DNA from: Streptomyces sp. G-G2
GTDB taxonomy: Bacteria; Actinomycetota; Actinomycetes; Streptomycetales; Streptomycetaceae
Length of the DNA: 33,502 nt
Assembly: GCF_030063135.1 (NCBI RefSeq)
Contig: NZ_JASISO010000066.1
Span: forward strand, 1 to 33,502
Direction of reading: 5' to 3'
Shown: one piece after another, positions 23,266-30,222 of the stretch
Layout of the letters: each line of letters starts with the position of its first letter
Position numbering within the stretch: position 1 is the stretch's first letter
The notes under the pieces: generated by a model
Databases searched by the model: none
Told to the model about the DNA's origin: nothing
What the model saw: the letters and a program-made list of their open reading frames with translations, nothing else
Position numbers and translations under genes: made by a program

Positions 23266-24324
23266 TTGACGCTCTGCACTTGTGGTCAGCAAATCGAAGC
23301 GAATGATGCTTTTTGTCGCGCATGCGGCATACGCACCTCTATGGTCGGTTCGCTGTGCGGAACCCTCAGTCGCCGCGCCGAATTGACGTTTCAGGCATTG
23401 GCTGCCGAACACCGGAAAGGATGGCCGTCGAGCGAGGTAACGCATACCGAGGAGAACCTGCGGGCCATCGACCAAGCTCACGGGGATCGGGTAGCGATCC
23501 GGCCGTTCACGAGTGACGAGGAACGCCTGAACGGTGCGGACTGGGAGTGGTGGTTTCACTCTGGCGAGATGGGATTCGGCATGCGTGTCCAAGCGAAGCG
23601 TGCCAACCGGAGCGGTGGCTACGACCTGAGGTACCGACCAGATGGCGAAAAATACCAGAATGATCTGCTGATTGAGGATGCTGTGGCGGCAGGCTGCCTT
23701 CCCGCCTATGTCTTCTACAACCACCTCAACTGGGTGCAGCTCCGACATGGCAAGCCGTGGGTGGGTTGTGAACATCGACCCTTCACCGAGGGGCAGTTGG
23801 GCTGCACCATAGCGTCCGCCCTGGTTGTCAAGCGGACCTTGCTCGGCGCGCGTGCAAGTTCACGTTATGTGAAGGATCGCAGTCGCCCTTGGAACCGCAT
23901 CCTGTGCGACGGCAGCGCGTCGGAGGTGCCGCGCCTGGACACTTCCTTCATGCGGGCGCAGCTCCTGCACCGGGCAGCTCTTGCCGAGCTTGAGAAGGAT
24001 CCGGCGCGCGCGGGCACCTCGCCGTCAATAGCCAGACTTCCGACCCGGTCGGCTTTGCCGGGGGAGCCGGGCCCAGAGGGGCGCCGTCAGCGCATCAGTA
24101 AGGACGATCTGAGGCGAGACGACGGTGAGACGAGCACGCCTGACGCTGCAACTTCCAGTCAGGCGGAACGTGCTTTGAACCGGCAGCTGAGAGAAATGGC
24201 GGAGCGTCCGGTAGGTAGGCTTCCGAAACGCGTGCGCGCCATGGTTCGTGGAGCCGAGATGCCACCGCCTGACGATCGAGCCGCAGGGGCGATTCTGGTG
24301 AATCTTGGCCCTGTCGGGGATTGA
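23266..24324 (+). CDS. Zinc-ribbon protein with PD-(D/E)XK-like domain (DUF6615-like)
   Basis: A 352-aa protein. Residues 4-20 form a zinc ribbon, CTCGQQIEANDAFCRACG (two Cys pairs). A domain around residues 80-190 then carries GADWEWWFHSGEMGFGMRVQAKRAN. The D-x_n-Q-x-K pattern is how I remember the DUF6615 family and resembles a PD-(D/E)XK nuclease core (Asp in DWEWW, Q-A-K on the next strand). The C-terminal third is charged and probably disordered. TTG 23266 is taken because AAGGTGAAGGTGAG lies directly upstream; TTG 23245 or 23248 are alternatives. A stop at 23239 in frame rules out a longer form. It sits between an IS3 element and the att scar, so it is likely element cargo, perhaps defensive. 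Confidence 0.7.
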   Translation: MTLCTCGQQIEANDAFCRACGIRTSMVGSLCGTLSRRAELTFQALAAEHRKGWPSSEVTHTEENLRAIDQAHGDRVAIRPFTSDEERLNGADWEWWFHSGEMGFGMRVQAKRANRSGGYDLRYRPDGEKYQNDLLIEDAVAAGCLPAYVFYNHLNWVQLRHGKPWVGCEHRPFTEGQLGCTIASALVVKRTLLGARASSRYVKDRSRPWNRILCDGSASEVPRLDTSFMRAQLLHRAALAELEKDPARAGTSPSIARLPTRSALPGEPGPEGRRQRISKDDLRRDDGETSTPDAATSSQAERALNRQLREMAERPVGRLPKRVRAMVRGAEMPPPDDRAAGAILVNLGPVGD

Positions 24325-24424
24325 GGCCGACCCGGGTGAACCAACAAGCCCGCAAACGTCAACTCTGACGGCTGGGGCACGCCGATCGACCTGAGCCCTG
24401 TCCCGGGTGTTAGGGAAAGGGCCG

Positions 24425-24469
24425 GCGGTGCGTGAGCGGTGCGTGAGCGGACGGGGTGGCACGGGGTGG
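24425..24469 (+). repeat. Short tandem repeats beside the tRNA-Thr scar
   Basis: GCGGTGCGTGA occurs twice in tandem (24425-24435, 24436-24446). It is followed by ACGGGGTGG- units at 24451 and 24461. They lie 100-140 bases from the att core and resemble the arm-type repeats bound by tyrosine integrases, but no binding is shown. Confidence 0.5.
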
Positions 24470-24575
24470 ATTGGGCGGCATGCGTGGGCCGGGCCGCACC
24501 TTGCTGACCTGGGGAAACAGGACTCGGCGGCACGGCCCGGCACCACGCGGGACGATCTTGTCGGGCCTCGTAATG
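24443..24575 (+). repeat. 133-bp diverged repeat, copy B, entering the tRNA-Thr scar
   Basis: Same length as copy A at 21645-21777 and about 80% identical by eye. It ends inside the tRNA-Thr anticodon arm sequence, exactly where the two copies lose similarity. Confidence 0.8.
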
Positions 24576-24609
24576 CGTAGGTCTCGGGTTCGAATCCCGA
24601 AGGCGGCTC
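24567..24609 (+). other. 3' half of tRNA-Thr(CGU): integrative-element attachment site
   Basis: From the anticodon loop CTCGTAA onward the sequence is the 3' half of a tRNA. It holds the anticodon stem strand TGCGT, the T arm TCGGG-TTCGAAT-CCCGA and the acceptor strand AGGCGGC with a T discriminator. No 5' half (expected GCCGCCT start and D arm) is present. This is what site-specific integration into a tRNA gene leaves at the distal end: the attB-derived 3' segment. The natural terminator follows, so inserted DNA lies to the left and native chromosome to the right. Confidence 0.85.
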
Positions 24610-24612
24610 TGT

Positions 24613-24651
24613 AAAACCCTCAGGACTCACTCGCCGTGACCTGGGGGTTTT
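24613..24651 (+). terminator. Terminator of the original tRNA-Thr gene
   Basis: AAAACCCTCAG (24613-24623) pairs with CTGGGGGTTTT (24641-24651), 11 bp with one G-T pair, ending in a T-run. It lies four bases after the tRNA fragment. Confidence 0.8.
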
Positions 24652-25237
24652 GCTATTTCCGGACGGTCCGGGGCCGGAACGCGATGACCTTCGCGTCGCC
24701 CCTGCGTCCATTGCGTGTCCATTGCGCGCCCCTCCTGCTCCGGAACTGTCCCTGTGATCTGGGCTGCAACATGGTCGAGGGCCAACCGCGCGACCTGCTC
24801 GCCCCGTGGATCGACGGGTGCCATCCCGCGCGAGCTGCGTCGCGATGGTGAGTTCGCCGGTTGCGGGGTCGTGGTCGGACCAGTGGGCGCCGCAGGCCTC
24901 GCCAGGGCGCGAGCCGCGGAAGGTGATCAGGTGGAACAGGGCGTACCGCCGGTGGCGGAAGCCGGCGAGAAGTGGAGGAAGGTGCCCGCCTGCTAGAGAT
25001 CCGAGACCATGACCCCGCTCGGTTTCATCCCGGCCGTAGCCACTCGGCGATGCGGGCATCGGTATCGGTATCGGTCCACACCCTGGCCTTCTGCCGCTTG
25101 TCGGCGGGGAGTTCGACGTGAGCGGCGGCGGCGGACGTGAGAGTCCCCCGGTCCATCGCCGAGTTCAGCGCGGCCCGCTGCGTCGCCCTGACGCGCTGCT
25201 GCGCCGACGGTCCGGTGATGCGCCGGAACGGCTGCAT
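24652..25237 (-). pseudogene. Tyrosine-type integrase, multiply frameshifted remnant
   Basis: Three minus-strand frames must be joined to recover an AICE-type integrase. An N-terminal part at 25025-25237 includes QRVRATQRAALNSAMDRG and HVELPADKRQKARVW, ending EWLRPG*. A short frame then reads SGVMVSDL*QAGTFLHF. A third frame gives RYALFHLITFRGSRPGEACG and WSDHDPATGELTIATQL, containing the first catalytic Arg region. A further piece (EQEGRAMDTQWTQ, VPAPDRPEIAK) runs toward 24652 and may be the C-terminal tail. The HxxR and catalytic Tyr are missing. Its position next to the tRNA scar fits the normal int-att arrangement, in a dead element. Confidence 0.75.
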
Positions 25238-25249
25238 CCTCTCGACGGA

Positions 25250-25387
25250 CCGCGAATTCAGCTGGCCTCGGCCGTCAACGGCGCTGGTTTCGGATCGGCC
25301 GGACCTCGTCGACAGTGGGCCGAGACGCGTGTCGGAGTGGCGCTCGCGAGGCCGGAGTTCGTCGTTACCAAGGGCGGCGACGACTGA
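25250..25387 (+). pseudogene. Orphan 3' gene fragment, function unknown
   Basis: A plus-strand frame ends IQLASAVNGAGFGSAGP, RRQWAETRVGVALARP and EFVVTKGGDD, stopping at 25385-25387 before a strong terminator. Its upstream side merges with integrase remnant on the opposite strand, so it looks like the tail of a native gene cut by insertion. Similarity to a named family cannot be stated. The frame is open upstream to 25118, but that part is Arg/Pro-rich and looks like the shadow of the integrase remnant. Confidence 0.35.
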
Positions 25388-25389
25388 GC

Positions 25390-25419
25390 CCCGGTCCCCG
25401 GGGTGGTTCGGGGACCGGG
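25390..25419. terminator. Bidirectional terminator
   Basis: CCCGGTCCCC (25390-25399) and GGGGACCGGG (25410-25419) form a 10-bp perfect stem with a 10-nt loop. It lies between the plus-strand fragment and the convergent small membrane protein gene. Confidence 0.8.
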
Positions 25420-25435
25420 TGGGTTCGGGGTGTGG

Positions 25436-25663
25436 CTATTCGGGTGCGGTGTGTTTTCTCGCGAGGTGGGTCAGCCACGCCCATCGGGCCAGGGCGCCCA
25501 GGGCGACGGCGGCGATGATGGCGCCCCAGTCAATGACGTGGGGGAGGCCCGGGGTGAAGGCGAAGACGGCGAGTGTCGCGGCGGCGCCCACGGCGAAGGC
25601 GGCGATGCCCGCGCGGCGGTGTTTCGTCGGCCGGGCGGGGTCTTCGGTGTCGTCGGGGGTCAT
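25436..25663 (-). CDS. Small membrane protein, 75 aa
   Basis: A charged N-terminus (DDTEDPARPTKHRR) precedes two hydrophobic helices, IAAFAVGAAATLAVFAF and VIDWGAIIAAVALGALARWAW, giving a two-span inner-membrane protein with a short basic tail. No function is recognised. It follows the secreted-protein gene by only 7 bases on the same strand and is likely co-transcribed. Confidence 0.75.
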   Translation of the reverse strand: MTPDDTEDPARPTKHRRAGIAAFAVGAAATLAVFAFTPGLPHVIDWGAIIAAVALGALARWAWLTHLARKHTAPE

Positions 25664-25670
25664 GTGCGAC

Positions 25671-26135
25671 TCACTTCGTGATGTGGTGGCACTGGCTGCC
25701 CCGGCGAACGCCGTTGACGCTGATGTGGGCGCACGCCTTGCCGTAGCGGGGGAGTGTCTGTGGGGCGTTGTCCCGCATGGGGTTGATCTTGCACTCGGTG
25801 TGGGTCGTGCCGCGGGAGGTGCGGTAGATCTTGTTGTCGGTGTCCGCGTAGGTGAAGTCGATCCGCCAGTTGCAGAATCCCGCGTTGAGGGCGCCGACGA
25901 AGCCGCAGTCGACTCCGGCGTTCTGGTACGTGATCTTCTTGCCCGTGCCGCGGATGATGTGCGTGAACATGCAGCCCGTGGGGATCTTCATGGTGACGCC
26001 GCCGACCTGGTAGTTGAAGGTGGCCACGGGGGTGGAGCCGATGGCGCCGGCGTACGCCTCGGCAGGGGATAAGACGGCGAACGTGGCGGCGCCGACGAGT
26101 GCGGTGATGACGCGTACGGCGGAAAGCTTGCCCAT
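25671..26135 (-). CDS. Secreted cysteine-rich protein, 154 aa
   Basis: A signal peptide is clear: a basic start (MGKLSAVR), a hydrophobic core (VITALVGAATFAVL) and a likely cut after AEAYA. The mature part has six Cys (in GCMF, DCGF, GFCNW, TECKI, KACAH, SQCHH), suggesting three disulfides in an exported beta-rich domain. No family is recognised; similar small secreted proteins of unknown role are common in streptomycetes. ATG 26135 has AGAGGAC upstream. It probably forms a unit with the 75-aa membrane protein. Confidence 0.85.
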   Translation of the reverse strand: MGKLSAVRVITALVGAATFAVLSPAEAYAGAIGSTPVATFNYQVGGVTMKIPTGCMFTHIIRGTGKKITYQNAGVDCGFVGALNAGFCNWRIDFTYADTDNKIYRTSRGTTHTECKINPMRDNAPQTLPRYGKACAHISVNGVRRGSQCHHITK

Positions 26136-26304
26136 CTGTGTCCTCTGGTGTGGAGTTGTCTGTTCCTTCCTTCGAAACTCCGTCGGCAGGGAAGGGGGTT
26201 CTCGTCCGGAGGGGGTTCCACCATGACGAGTGATCAGTGGAGGGTGCGCTGACCGTGGCCGCGGACAATGGCTGTGGCGCGTTGGGCGGACGAAAGGGAG
26301 ACGA

Positions 26305-26763
26305 ATGGGCGAGCGGGTTGTGGTGCGGGAGGCCGGGGAGGCTGATGTCGCGGTGGCGGCACGGCTGTTTCGGGGGTACCTCGATTTCTATGAGGTGACC
26401 GTCGACGATCCCGGCGCCCCCGGGGAGTTCCTTCGGGCGCGGATCCGGAACGGGGAGTCGCTCGTGCTGCTCGCCGATGTGGACGGGGTCGGGACCGTGG
26501 GGTTCGCGCAGGTCTACCGGACCTTCTCGTCCCTCTCCCTGCGGCCCGCCTGGGTGCTGAGTGATCTCTACGTCGCCCCCGAGGGGCGGCGGACCGGAGC
26601 CGGGCGGGCCCTGCTGCGGGAGTGTCTGCGGCGGGCGCGGGAGGCCGGGGTGGCCGGGCTCCAGCTGGAGACGGCGTACGACAACCACGTCGCCCAGGGT
26701 CTGTACGAGGCGGAGGGGTTCGTACGCGAGGAGTTCCACGTCTACTTCCACGACCTGGCCTGA
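26305..26763 (+). CDS. GNAT-family N-acetyltransferase
   Basis: A 152-aa acetyl-CoA-dependent acetyltransferase. Motif A is VLSDLYVAPEGRRTGAGRALL (about 84-104), where R-R-T-G-A-G binds the CoA pyrophosphate. Motif B follows with LQLETAYDNHVAQGLYEAEGF, where the N-x7-Y pattern is typical. The acceptor cannot be inferred. ATG 26305 has GGGAG upstream (AAAGGGAGACGA); longer frames upstream have no such site. It stands alone, divergent from the secreted protein gene and convergent with the operon from 31.8 kb. Confidence 0.93.
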   Translation: MGERVVVREAGEADVAVAARLFRGYLDFYEVTVDDPGAPGEFLRARIRNGESLVLLADVDGVGTVGFAQVYRTFSSLSLRPAWVLSDLYVAPEGRRTGAGRALLRECLRRAREAGVAGLQLETAYDNHVAQGLYEAEGFVREEFHVYFHDLA

Positions 26764-26794
26764 TCGACGACCTGGCCTGACCGGCCTGGCCTGA
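26754..26794 (+). repeat. Three copies of CCTGGCCTGA at the end of the GNAT gene
   Basis: Copies at 26754, 26771 and 26785; the first contains the stop codon. They are probably slippage products in the 3' end of the gene. Confidence 0.7.
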
Positions 26795-26805
26795 CCGACG
26801 CGGCA

Positions 26806-27471
26806 CTAGCTCCTGAGGTGCAGGCCGTACAGGGACCACGTGCTCAGGGTGACGAGGACCAGGGTCAGGGGCCACTGGAGCAGTAGGGACGGGGCGCTCG
26901 CGACGAGGGCCACCGGGCCGTAGGCCGCGATCAGGGTGCCGAGCAGGGCCTGGAGGGCTACCGGGAGGCGTCCCACCCGTACCAGGAGGTAGAGGACCAT
27001 CGCGCAGGTCGGGAACAGCCACGGGTACTCCCGGCCCGGCCCCTGGAGCAGGACCGCGTCGCGCAGGTCGGAGAACCAGTCCGCGTGCAGCTCGCTCATC
27101 GCGAGCTCGCGCGGATGGCTCCAGTGCGGGGACAACTGCTCCGAGAGGCGCAGCGGGGCCGTCCACCCGCTGAGGACCAGGAGCTGCCAGAGCAGCAGGG
27201 ACAGCGCCGCGGCCTGGCCGACGGCCGCGTTCTGGCCCAGGCCCACCACCGGGCGGTCCTGGCGACGCGGTACTGCCCGTCGCGGCGCCGTCGGTAGTGG
27301 AGCCGTCGGTAGTGGCGCCGTCGGTTGCGGCGCCGCTGGTTGTGGCCGTACCCGTCGCGGCGCCGCCGGTTGTGGCGCCGCCGGCGGTGGGGTCGAGCCG
27401 GGGGCCTTGCCGCCGTATTTGAGGCGGGCCTCCCGGGCGCGGCGCATCGCCTCGGTGGTGTCGTCGCCCAT
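26806..27471 (-). CDS. Membrane protein with Pro/Ala-rich N-terminal linker
   Basis: A 221-aa protein, last in the ubiquitin-like operon. A charged start (MGDDTTEAMRRAREARLKYG) is followed by a 5-residue repeat linker (APLPT/APQPT type, residues about 30-70). Several hydrophobic helices come next: AAALSLLLWQLLVLSG, LFPTCAMVLYLLVRVG, ALQALLGTLIAAYGPVALVA and PLTLVLVTLSTWSLYGL. Topology is therefore a cytosolic tail and about four spans. ATG 27471 has GGAAGA four bases upstream and AGGAGG further back. The gap from the JAMM-E1 gene is 48 bases. It may be the membrane anchor or target of the conjugation system; function is unknown. Confidence 0.8.
   Translation of the reverse strand: MGDDTTEAMRRAREARLKYGGKAPGSTPPPAAPQPAAPRRVRPQPAAPQPTAPLPTAPLPTAPRRAVPRRQDRPVVGLGQNAAVGQAAALSLLLWQLLVLSGWTAPLRLSEQLSPHWSHPRELAMSELHADWFSDLRDAVLLQGPGREYPWLFPTCAMVLYLLVRVGRLPVALQALLGTLIAAYGPVALVASAPSLLLQWPLTLVLVTLSTWSLYGLHLRS
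27287..27391 (+). repeat. Seven tandem 15-bp units coding the linker of the membrane protein
   Basis: Units of the type GCCGTCGGTAGTGGC follow each other with increasing divergence. They encode a five-residue Pro/Ala/Thr repeat on the minus strand. Copy number is likely to vary between strains. Confidence 0.8.
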
Positions 27472-27519
27472 CGTTCTTCCGTTCCTCCTGGCTCAGTGCG
27501 CTCGGTCCGCTCGCTGCGC

Positions 27520-29544
27520 TCAGCGCCCGTGGCGTTCTTCGAAGGCGCGTCTCTGGCGCCGGGTCAGTTCGGCGCTGTCGCCCGCCCGGACGTGGTCCCG
27601 GGGGTCGCTGCGCAGGGAGGGGTCCCCGCAGACCGGGCAGTCGGGGCGTCGGCCGGTGCGCAGCCAGATGCTCTGGAAGGCGTGCTGCCCGGGGGCCTCG
27701 CCGAGGACCCGCGGGAAGAACCAGTGGTCGGGCTCCATGGCGAACAGGGCCATGGACAGGTCCTTGCGCAGCGGGGCGGTCAGGAACCCGCCGATCCGTT
27801 CCGGCCCGCCGCCCTGGTGCAGCAGGGCCAGCGCGATCTTCGCGGCGGCCGCGGTCAGGTGCTGGATGTCGGTGAGCAGCCCGGGTACGGCGTACAGGCG
27901 GCCCGTGCCGTAGTCCGTACGCGGCTGGTGCCCCAGCTCGCCCAGGGATTCGCGGACCCCGCCGGTCGCGCAGGACCAGCAGGGGGAGCCGGGGGTGGTG
28001 AAGACGACCTCGCCGCCCGCCGCGCCGTCGTAGAGGCCGATGAAGAGGGCCGGGCGGCGCAGGAAGTAGGAGAGGTGGTTCAGCCGCTGCTGCGCCTGGT
28101 TGTCGTCGGTGGCGGCCACCACGAGCTGGGCGTCGGAGATCCGCTGGTGCCAGTGGTGGTCGTCGAGGGAGGCGACGTCGCGGGCCAGGACGGTGACCTT
28201 GAGGCGTTTGTTGATCCTGCGCAGGCGGCGGGCCGTGGCCCTGGCCTTGTTGCGGCCGATGTCGCGTACGCCGAACAACGACCGCCCCAGGTTGGCGGGT
28301 TCGACCCGGTCGGGGTCGACCAGGGTGAGCCTGCCGACGCCGGAGCGGACCAGCAGTTCGGCCAGGTGGCTGCCGACCGAACCGACCCCGACCAGCAGGA
28401 CGTGAGTGTCCGCGAGGGCGGGGGAGAGCAGGCCCTGGGTGCGGGCGAAGAGCCCTTCGCGCACGCCGCGGTTCCGGCCGATCCCGGCCCGGTAGCCGAG
28501 CCTGCGGATCCGGCCGGGGGGCCGGGCGGAGGGCAGGAGGGGCTCCTTCGGCGGGCCCAGGAGGGGCGGTTGAGGGTGGGCGAGTGGTTGAGGGGTGCCC
28601 TGGTCCCGGGTGTGTGCTTCCCGGGCGGGCCGGACCGGTGTGGGCGCGGACGCCGCGGTGGGCACGGACGCCGCGGTGGGCGCCGGTACGGGGATCTGCG
28701 CGGGTACGGGCGCGCTGGGGCCCGGGGGTGGGGCCGGGTGCGGGGTGCGGCGTGACGGTGCCGGGCCCGCCGCGCGCGACCCCGGTGGTTCCAGTGCCCC
28801 CAGCGCCTCCCGCAGCCGGTCCGTCTCCGGGATCCGCGGGTCCCACCCCAGCTCCCGGACGATCAGCTCGGGGTGCGGCCCGTCCGCCCCCGCCTCCTCC
28901 AGCAGCAGGGGCGGGGCGAGGGGGAAGTCCGCGGTGGCGAAGAGGTAGCGCCGGGCGCCGGAGCGGCCCCGGGGCAGGGGGACCCGTACCCCGGGGACCC
29001 CGCCGGTCTCCGTGGTGACCGGGTAGGAGTCGGACCAGGACAGCCCGGCCTGCCGGAACGCGGCGGCCAGCGGAACGACCACCGGACGCATCGGTTCCAG
29101 CCGGACCCCGCGCTCGGCCCACATCGCGCCGAAGAAGGAGATGCGGGCGCTGTCGGTGAACAGCTCGTGCCGCTCGCCGGGGGTGGTGAGGTCGTGGGTG
29201 ACGATCGGCGCGAGGTAGCGCCCGAGATCGGGTACGGCCTCCAGGGTGCGCCCGTACTCCCGGTGGTCCTGGCGCGAGGGGCGCGGCATGCCCGTCGGAT
29301 GTGAGTGGACGATGCCCTTGAACCGGACCGGACCGGCCTCCTCCAGGCGTCCTATCTCGCTCAGCAGCCAGGCCGTGTTGCTGTACTCCACCCGGGTCAC
29401 CTGGGCGCGCGCGTCGTGCACGAAGGCGGTCAGCACGTCGCGGCCGCGCAGCCCGAGCAGGGCGCCGCCCTGCTCGGGGCGGACCCGCCCGATGTCCCGG
29501 CCCACCTGGTCGATCACGTAGTCGAAGACATGTACGGGCAGCAC
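27520..29544 (-). CDS. JAMM/JAB protease fused to E1-like (ThiF) adenylyltransferase
   Basis: A 674-aa fusion. Residues 1-130 are a JAMM metalloprotease: E24 in PEQGGALLG and H80-S-H82-P with S90 and D93 (HSHPTGMPRPSRQD), the complete zinc set. Residues about 150-250 contain RYLFATADFPLAPPLLL and ELGWDP, faintly like an E2/RWD fold without a Cys. Residues 255-345 are a Pro-rich linker. Residues 375-640 are an E1/ThiF domain: GVGSVGSHLAELLVRSG, VDPDRVEPANLGRS, GRNKARA, AATDDNQAQQRLN, and two CxxC pairs (CWSC, CPVC) for zinc. Expected to activate and remove a ubiquitin-like modifier. GTG 29544 lies 8 bases after the E2-like stop; a longer open frame overlaps that gene and is rejected. Deubiquitinase and E1 in one chain is unusual. 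Confidence 0.92.
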   Translation of the reverse strand: MLPVHVFDYVIDQVGRDIGRVRPEQGGALLGLRGRDVLTAFVHDARAQVTRVEYSNTAWLLSEIGRLEEAGPVRFKGIVHSHPTGMPRPSRQDHREYGRTLEAVPDLGRYLAPIVTHDLTTPGERHELFTDSARISFFGAMWAERGVRLEPMRPVVVPLAAAFRQAGLSWSDSYPVTTETGGVPGVRVPLPRGRSGARRYLFATADFPLAPPLLLEEAGADGPHPELIVRELGWDPRIPETDRLREALGALEPPGSRAAGPAPSRRTPHPAPPPGPSAPVPAQIPVPAPTAASVPTAASAPTPVRPAREAHTRDQGTPQPLAHPQPPLLGPPKEPLLPSARPPGRIRRLGYRAGIGRNRGVREGLFARTQGLLSPALADTHVLLVGVGSVGSHLAELLVRSGVGRLTLVDPDRVEPANLGRSLFGVRDIGRNKARATARRLRRINKRLKVTVLARDVASLDDHHWHQRISDAQLVVAATDDNQAQQRLNHLSYFLRRPALFIGLYDGAAGGEVVFTTPGSPCWSCATGGVRESLGELGHQPRTDYGTGRLYAVPGLLTDIQHLTAAAAKIALALLHQGGGPERIGGFLTAPLRKDLSMALFAMEPDHWFFPRVLGEAPGQHAFQSIWLRTGRRPDCPVCGDPSLRSDPRDHVRAGDSAELTRRQRRAFEERHGR

Positions 29545-29552
29545 GTCGGTCC

Positions 29553-30113
29553 CTACTGCTCGCGGTTGAAGGGGAACGGACGGCCCATGCGGACGAAGTC
29601 GACGCCCAGTGCCCAGGTCGCCGAGCGCGCGTACGCCTCCTGGAGGGTGGGCTGGCCCGAGCCGGGACGCTCCGACAGGCAGATCACCCCGCTGTGGTAG
29701 AGGTGGAACCCGTGCTGGTCGTGGCTCGGCAGGGTCTCCAAGTCCGGCTTGAGCAGCCGGACTTGGTACTCGACCCCGTCGAAGCGCGCGCACATCTCGT
29801 ACGTGTTCTCGAACGTCGTGGTGATCGTGTAGACCCAGCCCTCGGCGCCCGGCGTGCTCTCGTAGTAGGTGTCGGCGGGGAACTTCGCCTCCACCACGCG
29901 GCGTTCCCGTTCCAGCCGGGCGGTGTTCGTCGCGCTCATGGCGGCGAAGGTGCTCTGCGGAACTCTGGACAGCGGCGCGTCGTTCTCACCGCCGGTGCCG
30001 AGGCGGACCTTGCCCTCGCGGTCGACGTACACCTCCTGCGTGCCCGTGGCGGTCTTGGACTGACTGGCGAAGAAGCTGTCCCGGATGGCGTTGAGGTCGT
30101 ACATGTCGGCCAT
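29553..30113 (-). CDS. E2-like (ubiquitin-conjugating) protein
   Basis: A 186-aa protein whose C-terminal 110 residues match the E2 fold as it appears in bacterial ubiquitin-like operons: strands ending VEYQVRLLKPDLETLP, then HGFHLYHSGVICLS, with C145 as the likely thioester cysteine and H137 nearby. The helix ATWALGVDF follows. The N-terminal 80 residues are polar (TQEVYVDREGKVRLGTGG) and may contact the E1. The role would be to carry the modifier from the E1 domain of the next gene to its target. ATG 30113 (MADMYDLN) is favoured because GGAGGG at 30124-30129 lies too close to the ATG at 30122. Second gene of the operon, 8 bases before the JAMM-E1 gene. Confidence 0.75.
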   Translation of the reverse strand: MADMYDLNAIRDSFFASQSKTATGTQEVYVDREGKVRLGTGGENDAPLSRVPQSTFAAMSATNTARLERERRVVEAKFPADTYYESTPGAEGWVYTITTTFENTYEMCARFDGVEYQVRLLKPDLETLPSHDQHGFHLYHSGVICLSERPGSGQPTLQEAYARSATWALGVDFVRMGRPFPFNREQ

Positions 30114-30222
30114 GGTCTTCATCCCTCCCTGACGGAGCTGCGTACTGCGTGGCGCGTACTGCGTGGCGCGTGGCGCGTAGGTCGTACCGCGCGGTGGAGT
30201 GCGGCGGGCCGGGTGCGGTTCC

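Noticed and set aside
24425..24469. CRISPR array or replication iterons
   Set aside because: Only two copies each of 10-11 bp units, adjacent and without spacers; too little for either call.
26234..29122. A 962-codon open frame on the minus strand
   Set aside because: It is extremely Arg/Pro/Gly-rich and overlaps three genes with clear domains in other frames, so it is a high-GC shadow.
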